This document shows, in pieces, positions 56,736 to 64,000 of a stretch of 64,000 nt of DNA; within the stretch, counting starts at the first letter, position 1, and each line of letters starts with the position of its first letter. The DNA lies in assembly GCA_030549495.1 (NCBI GenBank), contig JAUIRK010000376.1, forward strand, positions 775,501 through 839,500. The letters run 5' to 3'. The notes beneath the pieces were generated by a model that was given only the letters and a program-made list of their open reading frames with translations, was not told the origin of the DNA and made no database searches. Source of the DNA: Nectonema munidae. Lineage: Eukaryota; Nematomorpha; Nectonematoida; Nectonematidae. The translations under genes and the position numbers were made by a program.

Positions 56736-57500
56736 GAAACATGAAGAAGTTTTTTGTAAGACAAAATTTTTTTGTTGACAAACGCGGTTACATACGATAT
56801 ATCCGCTGCAGAAGTTATGGAATTTTATTTCCAAACTTTTTTATCATAGCATGTTTTTCACATCTTTTACACAAGTTTACCTTAAAAGTTAAGTTATCCT
56901 GCAAAATTGTAGGTTACCGACATTAAATCATTCAAAATTAGTAATAGAAAAAGACGTTCTTTTTTCAAATCTATCGGCCACACTTCAGTTCCAATTGTAA
57001 CGAAATTAACAAATTGGTTGCAAGCATATTTTTATTAAAATCCTCCAGCAGTGAAGAAATTAATGTTGATGATGATGATATTTTATTGCCAAATATCAAG
57101 AAATTGTTAAAAAAAAAAAGAAAATCTGTGTCAAACTTGCTAACAATAGTTAGAGAATATTCACGATTCATTGATTTAGTCGGAAAAAGTCAACATAGAG
57201 ACTTTTTTAATCGAAGATGCCTTTACTTGTTTCTTCAACATTATTTCATTTAAGACGAATGTGGCGTTAAAAGTTATCTTGAAAATAGATTCAAATAAAA
57301 TAAATCAATGAAATGATGAATATGGAAAACTCTCAAATCTCTCGCAGTACTTATTCCAAATTACAAAATTTTCAAGTTTTAACTTTAGAAGTAAAAAGAT
57401 CTTTTTCTAAACTGAAAAAACTGCTAGAAAATGATCCAATTTTAAATCAGAAAATGTCAATATGTTGTTGTTTTACAAAGTCATGGATTCTTTGAAATAT
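56736..57500 (+). pseudogene. hAT transposase remnant
   Basis: Plus-strand pieces: YGILFPNFFIIACFSHLLHK (56815 on; family pattern P-N-x-x-x-x-x-C-x-x-H-x-L-H), SSSEEINVDDDDILLPNIKK and a basic stretch (57040-57170), then YSKLQNFQVLTLEVKRSFSK with LKKLLENDP (57352-57440), which looks like the E-R-S-F-S-K-L-K dimerisation motif with E changed to V-K. Broken by several stops. Same type as 850-2708. Confidence 0.6.
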
Positions 57501-57633
57501 TTTTCAATACTTTCTCTTAAGTGTTCATAGTTGTTCAATTCAATGAAACTTTAAAACGTCAATAAGGTCAATTTTTTCTCTCAGTAAAAGTCAATTTTTT
57601 CCAATTTTTTGGATCAATTTTTCCTCGCCCTGA

Positions 57634-58308
57634 TTATTACATATTTAAAAATAATAGCATTTAAAAAAAATGGGTATAGCATATATAATAATATCAATTT
57701 GTACCATAATTCACTAGAATTTTCTAACATTAAAAAATTTAAAAAATCTGTTTACAATGTCCTAATAAATTCCTAATGCATAAGATTTCACGGGTTTTTT
57801 CTTTCATACATATTATATATACCTTTCTTATATATATTATAATATAAACTAGCTTGGCAAATGTTTGTTATTTCAATGAAAGAGTCAATGAAAATGCGTT
57901 GAAATATATTTATCGATGAAATAAAATTGACCAATCATATGTGATATCGTCATAAAGCACAAAATATACAACTATGCTAAAAACTAATAACTCATCATAC
58001 CATACAAAAATAAACACACAACATATAGCTTGAGAAATAAATATGTAGCTAACCTAAAAATTCCACCCTTGTTGTGAGATTTCATGTGTTTTTGCAAAAA
58101 AATTCAACATAACTTATCCAATTCTCATATTGAGAGTTCAATGGTTATCATATTTTTTGATTAAAATCAATCAAAGTCATAAAAAGTGTTTTTAAATTTC
58201 TACTAATCTTAAAATAATTTTTTTTATCAACCATGTTGAACTTATTTACTTTGCAAAAAGTTACATCTTAATTTTATTGGCGCATTAAAAATTTGAAATG
58301 TATTCAAT
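57634..58308. other. AT-rich spacer; nothing recognised
   Basis: No feature that I can support. An AATATAAACTAGC word at 57840 recalls a Helitron start but lacks the rest. Confidence 0.45.
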
Positions 58309-58309
58309 C

Positions 58310-58680
58310 ACAGAGAGAAAAGGTCAGTATGTATTACTAATCAATTAGTCGTTTTATGGACAGTAACCTATACTAATTATATTTGGAAAGCGTACTAACT
58401 AGTCGGTTTAACTTACTAATAAAAATGAGTGTTAATACTTAATAAGATAGTATGTCATACTGAGGAGAATAGTAAATATTACTGATACAAAGTAGTAAAA
58501 TGTACTGAATTGGTGGACAAAATAACTAATTAAAATAGTAATGATTACTAAACCAAATAGGACCATATACTAAGATTATTAGTACACCCAATTTATTAGG
58601 TTAGTAAGTAATACCAGAGTAACTAGTATATATTTTTGTCCATATTTCGACTATTTAATTAGTAAATTCTACTAGCACAT
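58310..58680. repeat. Subterminal TACTAA-type repeat cluster
   Basis: Within 370 bases of the left end, at least a dozen short TACTAA, TTAGTA or ACTAGT-like words occur in both orientations, for example at 58337, 58371, 58388, 58411, 58527, 58546, 58568, 58578 and 58604. Similar words occur near 63508, 63537 and 63575-63590. In CACTA elements such motifs bind element-encoded protein. Confidence 0.65.
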
Positions 58681-58825
58681 TTATAATTAGCTTGCCCTAA
58701 AAAATCATATAAAACAGCTGTACTTTTCAAAAAATTTCAGTCTAGCATAACGATTCAAAAAATAGAAAAAAAATTCAAAAGCTTTATTCAAAAAACAAGA
58801 AGCAGAGAGTACATCAAAACAAGAT

Positions 58826-60523
58826 TTAAAATACATTTTTCATTTCTGTATTAATTTTGAATAGTACGGAAAGTATTCTTTTATCTATCGTTTTATCACG
58901 TAAAGAAAAAATCATATTTTGTAAGAAAAGCATACTTTTTTTAACACAAGAGGGATATGACAAGTTGAAGATATAGGTAGAAGCGAACAATATTGTGAAT
59001 GCAGTCAAAAAACAATCAGAAAAACATATTAAAACATTATCAAGATAAAGAGAAAATGAATTTTTCCGATTTGAAAATATTTCATCTTGTAATAGTATCA
59101 TAATTGGTTTGGCATTGTCTCCATTATTTTCAAAGCTTAAAAGATTTTTAAAACTTTCCTTGAAGAGATTTGTGAGTCCAAGTATTGTTAGAAGTAACTT
59201 GAGATCTTAAAAAAATTTGTGTAGAAAACAAAAAAAGAGGAGAAAAAAAATATACATTTTTTACGTTCTTTATTAGATTCCTCTTCATATTGCACTAACA
59301 CCTTTTCATAGATATGGCTATTGACTTTTTTATCATTGCATAAATTGAATACTGCTTGATTGTATTTTGCTAAACCATCAACTAAACCTTTTTTGATGTT
59401 TGGATCCGGTATATCAAGCTTCAATCTTCCAAATTCTATTAAAATCTAAAAAAAAGTAAAGTATAAACTTCAACTATATTTTATGAGGAACTAACTTCAC
59501 TCTCTTTCTGCAGAAAGGGATATTTCGAAAGAACTTCTTGTATACTCATTTTTAAGCAAAGCATATCATTTCTCCTGTGTGAGTGACTTGCATCCATCCT
59601 GATTTTCACAGCGACATCGTCATGAACAGCTTTATTGTATGCTCTCTTGAGCCAATCTATATGTTCGTTGATTATAGTTATATCTTCTGAACTACAAGGT
59701 GTATTTTTTTTTGAACTTTCCCCATTGTTCTCAGTGTTTTTTCTTTTTTTTTCCAAAACTTCAGGAACTTTGTTATCTTGAAATTTTCGCTCATTGCCCC
59801 ACTTGAATTTTAATTTTTCCTTCCAATAGATCTAGATTAAATAAAAAAATATGAGTTTCTATATTCTAAAATTGAAGTATTTCACCTTTGCTGAATCGAT
59901 AGGAAGTCCGCAATCTTTAAATATATGTGGAAATTCCTCCATTAACATTTCGACTAATTGGTTATACATCTTACTTGTAGGATATCTAAAAAAAATAAAG
60001 TAGGATTAAGGAATAAAAATGCAATAGAAACATACAGTCCATTTTTGAAACGAGAAAAATAGATGTAAACAGTCTGAAGTAAGCTGCCAATGTCTTTCTT
60101 CTCGAGCTTATCTTTACTATCGAGTTTTTTTACCAAACCTCTTTGAACAAAATTTCTTGGAAATGACAACTCATCGGGCCAAAACGGGCTAAAAGTAAAT
60201 AGATGAGGCATTTGAATAAAATAAATTATGAAATACCTATCATCAATTTCTCTGGTTAAGCTTCTAGACTTATAAGATGAAAGCGAAGACAACTCCAAAT
60301 CAGAATCACATTCAGTGTTTCGAATGGTATTTTCGATAACCTTTAATTTTAGTATTCTTTGACATTGAGCAGAATCACAACTTTCTTCATCTAAATCTAT
60401 AAATTCTTCCATCTCGTAATCAAAATATCGTAAACTAAAATCTTCTATTCCCAAATTAAATCTATCTTTAATAATTTGAGAGAAGTTCTTTCGAGTGATA
60501 TTTTCAGGCAGGGGAAGCTTCAT
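58826..60523 (-). CDS. Second gene of the CACTA-like element (6 exons)
   Basis: Exons on the minus strand: 60523-60237, 60188-60036, 59985-59886, 59831-59496, 59445-59265 and 59205-58826, with GT/AG introns of 47-58 bases except the first and fifth (48 and 59). Phases agree, giving 478 codons and a stop. The start MKLPLPENITRKNFSQIIKD and FSLRYFDYEMEEFIDLDEE look like a PB1-like fold. Next come FWPDELSFPRNFVQRGL, YPTSKMYNQLVEMLMEEFPH, SAKIYWKEKLKFKWGNERK, a charged lysine-rich part, and a hydrophobic carboxyl third. The order resembles animal proteins often labelled SAMD3-like, which I recall beside this transposase type. The function is unknown; by analogy with plant CACTA it could be an accessory DNA-binding protein. 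The true start may lie upstream, since RFVLHYREKT precedes the ATG in frame. Confidence 0.7.
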
Positions 60524-60663
60524 TGTTTTTTCTCTATAATGCAGGACAAACCTTGAAGTCAAAACATAACGAGTGAAAATATTTAAAATAACAATATATA
60601 ACAAATGATATATATATATATCAATATTTTTATATATGCAAATTGCAAATATAGAAAAAAAAT

Positions 60664-63051
60664 TTAAAAAATAATATTTTTTGTTACTACAGCATAAGAA
60701 CCCAAACTAAGATCGGGCGAAGTATACAATGCATATGATTTGAAATCAGCTAATGTATTTATGTCGATAATAACATATTTATTTGACGTTTGTAAAATAT
60801 AACAAAAAAAGTGTTGATTGAAGGAATTCAAAATCAATCTTTTACACAGAAAATATGGGTTTCGCTCAAAAATGAAACATTTGTATATGATATTATAAAA
60901 TATATCAGTTTTGTCTTGGTTATAGCTAATAATACAATCTTTTTCACGGTATTCAATACCGAGATAATGTAAGGATTGATAACTTAAAAATCTCTCACCG
61001 GTATTAATAAAAGGTTGTAATATTTTTGAAATATCGCTAGAAATTAATTCCATATCCAAAATTTCAGGTTTGGAAGTAGTGCATTCATATGTATCAAGAA
61101 AATTATTATAAGCACTGTAATAGGCCTGTAAATATTGGTGATGAGTAGCAAGAGATTTCAAAATATTAACATAATTTTTAGTAGAATGAAAGAGTTCTTT
61201 AAAATAGTTGTGTTTTCCCTCAAAACGTATTGTTTGGAGAGCCAAAAGGGGACCAAAATTTTGAACTTGCTCAGGGTAATGTATAATATAGTGAAATTTA
61301 GGTTTAAAAGACGTTTCTGGAAAAAAGTTAGTATAACGTGAAAAAAACTCTTCAATTATATCCTTCATATATTTAATGTGACCATGATCAAGCTTAGGTG
61401 AACATATCAACTTTAAAAACTCTAAAAATAGTAAGTAAAATGACCAGACTTGATCTGATTTTGGAATTTTCTGCCCAATAAAAAGAGGTAAAAATCTACC
61501 TAGAGCCCACATCTGGGCTGCAGTTTGCTTAACCCTAAAATTTCTCAAATTTTCTGGAAATAAAAGAGGTTTATTAGACTGGTCTATTTTTTTAAAGTTG
61601 AAATTTTTCATTCTGACATTTAAGAAAGTCAGCGTAAAATAGTCGTTTTTGACAAAATAGCCTATGACATCTTGTAATAAATAACACAAAGCACCTTCGA
61701 AGACGTCATGGCAAATATCCGAAGGCATTCCTTTTATAACATTGAAAAAGGTGAGATTATTGAATGGAGAATCACGTTTAACTCCATAAATTTTAGATAA
61801 AGAGGGATCCTTAAAAACATTTTCAACATGTAATTTATGTAAATCAGGTGATCTAGAAACAAAATTATCACAACTAAAACAATTTTTCAATTTGTCACGA
61901 TTAGACAAACAAAATCTACAAACCCGGTCTGCATTAAAAGATTCAACAAAGCCTCCTAAACTATGTAAAGCTAAGTTATCTCCTACTATTACAGATACTG
62001 TACCAAAAAATGTATATTTGGAATTATTTTTAATTATTGAAATACCTTCTTGCTCCAAATATTTTAGATCATGTATCAAAGGCTCCAAAATTTTATCATA
62101 ACCGATTTCTTTAACTAATTTTGACATACATAAAATGACAGGCTGAATAAAATACAATTTAGATCTAAAACGTGAAGGAATATTACCAAGAGTCATATAA
62201 ATGCAACTTATTTTCACCTTTTTTACTTTTGTACCAATTGGATTGGAAATTACAAAATCATCATGATAGAGAACTATCTGAAGAGAATTACTGTATTTTG
62301 AAAACAATTCATTTGTTTTGAAATAGATTCCATCTGAGTAATCTTCCAGAATACTGTTAGAACTATATCCTTTCATTACAAAGCTAAAAACATCATCATA
62401 CACAAGAAGATTCTTAAGGATTTCTAGTATGGGAATATACTGATATTTGTAGTCTCTGTTAGGAACACCATTATAACAATAATCAATGGGTGATATATAT
62501 CTTAGATGATTTCTTACAAACATATTCAATTTATATTCTGTGTTAATGTTATCCAAAGCATATTCTAAAACCGATTTAAAATCTAACTTTAAAGTGGAAA
62601 GCGTTTCATTATTTTGCAATTGGGATAAAATATTTAACTTCAATTTTTCATTATGAGATTTAATCAAAGATAAAAATTTGTTCCCAATCAAATTCAAAAC
62701 ATTAGATGGAATTTTTGAAAGTTCTCTCAATTTTAAAAATAACAAGGCAACATCTTTTGTCATGTCAAATACTGTTTCATCAGGAGAAGGTAGAGGAGTA
62801 ATAAAGGTACTGGTACCCGGACTACAATCATTATCAGAAATTGCTTTTTGTTTATAATACTGAGTGTAAAAATTTAGATGATTCCTCTTCAAATGTTTAA
62901 GATATGAATCTACTTTCAAAAATGAACTAGAACAGTGTTTAGAGTCACAAGTTATTCTAAAATTTAATTCAGACTCATGAAACTTCCTACAATGTTTAAT
63001 ATAACTGAAAAAACATCTAAACTTCAACCTACAAAATGGGCACAAATACAT
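60664..63051 (-). CDS. CACTA/EnSpm-like transposase, intact 795-codon ORF
   Basis: A single uninterrupted frame from an ATG at 63051. Two C2H2 fingers come first (MYLCPFCRLKFRCFFSYIKH, residues 4-25, and C-D-S-K-H-C with H-L-K-R-N-H, about 35-59). Next is a helical region, then conserved blocks: YHDDFVISNPIGTKVKKVKI (about 262-282), LGNIPSRFRSKLYFIQPVIL, VSVIVGDNLALHSLGGFVES (about 350-369) followed by C-R-F-C-L-S, and GMPSDICHDVFEGALCYLLQ (about 438-457). I take D in D-D-F-x-x-x-N-P, D in G-D-N-L and E in H-D-V-F-E-G as the likely DDE residues; this is inference. It shares the element with a second gene to its left, 140 bases away. No sign of decay is visible. Confidence 0.85.
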   Translation of the reverse strand: MYLCPFCRLKFRCFFSYIKHCRKFHESELNFRITCDSKHCSSSFLKVDSYLKHLKRNHLNFYTQYYKQKAISDNDCSPGTSTFITPLPSPDETVFDMTKDVALLFLKLRELSKIPSNVLNLIGNKFLSLIKSHNEKLKLNILSQLQNNETLSTLKLDFKSVLEYALDNINTEYKLNMFVRNHLRYISPIDYCYNGVPNRDYKYQYIPILEILKNLLVYDDVFSFVMKGYSSNSILEDYSDGIYFKTNELFSKYSNSLQIVLYHDDFVISNPIGTKVKKVKISCIYMTLGNIPSRFRSKLYFIQPVILCMSKLVKEIGYDKILEPLIHDLKYLEQEGISIIKNNSKYTFFGTVSVIVGDNLALHSLGGFVESFNADRVCRFCLSNRDKLKNCFSCDNFVSRSPDLHKLHVENVFKDPSLSKIYGVKRDSPFNNLTFFNVIKGMPSDICHDVFEGALCYLLQDVIGYFVKNDYFTLTFLNVRMKNFNFKKIDQSNKPLLFPENLRNFRVKQTAAQMWALGRFLPLFIGQKIPKSDQVWSFYLLFLEFLKLICSPKLDHGHIKYMKDIIEEFFSRYTNFFPETSFKPKFHYIIHYPEQVQNFGPLLALQTIRFEGKHNYFKELFHSTKNYVNILKSLATHHQYLQAYYSAYNNFLDTYECTTSKPEILDMELISSDISKILQPFINTGERFLSYQSLHYLGIEYREKDCIISYNQDKTDIFYNIIYKCFIFERNPYFLCKRLILNSFNQHFFCYILQTSNKYVIIDINTLADFKSYALYTSPDLSLGSYAVVTKNIIF

Positions 63052-63618
63052 TTAGATTTTAGAATAGAAAAAGAAAAATATAATTTACGACATTTTAAAG
63101 GAAATGTTGGTATAAGACAAGTTGAAAAAGATATTTTTTCTGTTAATTTTTCTAGTCAATCTTCATGGAACAATCCAGTAGTCTAAAGCCAAAGGTTCAT
63201 CTTTAGAATATTTTATTCAAAGAAACAAGAGTAATTATAATTTTTAAACTTATTTTTAATTTTTTTTTAATTTTTTCTTACTCAGTTAAGAACCAGATAC
63301 ATATTCAATTAGATAGAATTTTTAATTTACAAAAATAGATGTGCGATTGATTTGTAATTTTAGTTAAAATGCACAAACAAGTTAAAACTTCATATTGATA
63401 AAGTGGAAGAATGTTTGTTTATGTATCATCCAAATAAATTTTGCTTAGCGATGGCCCTGAACTCGAAAAATGTTAGAAATCCTATTGAAACTATGCTCAA
63501 AGTTTTCACTAATTTCTTTGTCTGTTTAACTAAAATGTTAGTAAATATGATTTTTACTAGAGAATTTTTCGACTTACTAATATATGTTAGTAAGAGCTAC
63601 TATTCTTTTTTCTCTGTG
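63052..63618. other. 5' region of the CACTA-like element
   Basis: The segment between the transposase ATG and the right terminus should contain the promoter, read leftward. The two plus-strand open frames here (63 to 73 codons) show no motif. TTAGTAA words cluster near 63535-63595. Confidence 0.5.
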
Positions 63619-64000
63619 ATATAAACTTAACAATTATAAAGTTATTTTCAAATATTTTGAGTAAAAAGGGCTAAAAAAATATTATAAATAATTACAATTT
63701 TATTAACAAAATATTTTTTTGCCAACGTTCCTTTTTCTGAAATACAAAAATTTTTAAAATGAACCGTTATATTTTAAGTTTACCATCCAATTTTCCTTGG
63801 TTTCATTTCATGAAAGTAAGATACTAAAATTGACATTTATAAATTATAATAACATTAATTAAAAGGAACAATCTAATGTTTGGTAAAAAAAAACTCTGGT
63901 CTCTTAACAAGATCAATTAGAGCATCGATAACGACTTTTAAAAGCCGGGTTCCTATCTTTATCTCAAAATGGCGCCTACTAATAAACGAAATCATTTTAT
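63619..64000. other. Right edge; nothing recognised
   Basis: AT-rich host sequence with no supported feature. Confidence 0.45.

Larger units (their letters stand above)
49876..57633 (+). mobile_element. hAT relic interrupted by the Helitrons
   Basis: The left part has TTAAAAGTCAATAAAGTCAA (49887), matching the terminal region of the hAT at 850-2708 in reverse sense. The right part (56569-57633) ends GGATCAATTTTTCCTCGCCC followed by TG, a similar terminus. Between 56736 and 57500 are hAT transposase remnants on the plus strand. The Helitron pair sits between A and T in the middle. The left boundary is approximate. Confidence 0.5.
58309..63618 (-). mobile_element. CACTA/EnSpm-like DNA transposon, apparently whole
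   Basis: The left end CACAGAGAGAAAAGGTCAGT is mirrored by the right end, which reads CACAGAGAAAAAAGAATAGT on the minus strand. AT flanks both ends, a possible 2-base target duplication. For several hundred bases inside the left end, and near the right end, ACTAA/TTAGT words recur. Two genes lie on the minus strand, a transposase (63051-60664) and a spliced second gene (60523-58826), and neither shows a stop or frame error. CACWG termini, subterminal repeats and two genes fit EnSpm/CACTA; the superfamily call rests on these and on remembered protein motifs. Confidence 0.8.

Noticed and set aside
60664-63051. The 795-codon ORF as a host zinc-finger gene
   Set aside because: It lies inside matching CACAGAGA inverted ends and carries the G-D-N-L and H-D-V-F-E-G blocks of a transposase family.

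Overview
The window is very AT-rich animal nuclear DNA. Genes are intron-split, exons are short (55-272 bases), and most of the sequence is transposable elements nested in one another. Two ordinary host genes can be rebuilt exon by exon, both on the minus strand. The first is the 5' part of XPR1, the SPX-domain phosphate exporter: six exons from 15601 down to 359, running off the left edge. The second is a complete three-exon KRTCAP2, a small membrane subunit of the oligosaccharyltransferase complex (37634 down to 30456, 134 aa). The gene set and element mix fit an invertebrate with a TE-rich genome, for example an arthropod such as a copepod. The species cannot be fixed from this sequence.

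Layout. 1-15.6 kb: XPR1, with introns holding a hAT copy (850-2708), a fold-back element (3024-3302), a hAT remnant (5947-7235), short TTAA-flanked piggyBac-type MITEs, a multi-exon hAT relic (about 9470-11390), a possible pogo/Tigger-like fragment and a tRNA-derived SINE. 16.6-27 kb: a minus-strand LINE split by a hAT-type insertion (18428-26819, flanked by tttaga on both sides); that insertion itself carries a 6.9 kb long-TIR, MULE-like element (18436-25361), which holds further LINE pieces. 27-37.6 kb: KRTCAP2, with a fold-back, a MITE, a complete non-autonomous hAT with a perfect 8-base target duplication (34035-36547) and a SINE in its introns. 38.7-44.2 kb: an inverted second copy of that hAT, split by a 3.95 kb piggyBac; the other copy is the empty site. 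45.5-48.8 kb: an endonuclease/RT LINE. 49.3-57.6 kb: a Helitron cluster with one large coding Helitron, a 544-base copy joined directly to its 3' end and a truncated inverted copy, set into a hAT relic. 58.3-63.6 kb: a CACTA/EnSpm-like DNA transposon that looks whole.

The CACTA-like element is the most notable item. It has matching ends beginning CACAGAGA, many subterminal TACTAA-type motifs, an uninterrupted 795-codon C2H2/DDE-type transposase, and a second six-exon gene (478 codons) whose splice sites and phases all agree. The Helitron is also close to whole: a Rep HUH domain, 23-residue STPR repeats and a PIF1 helicase, with one frame break between Rep and helicase. No CRISPR array, rRNA, true tRNA gene or LTR/viral element was seen.
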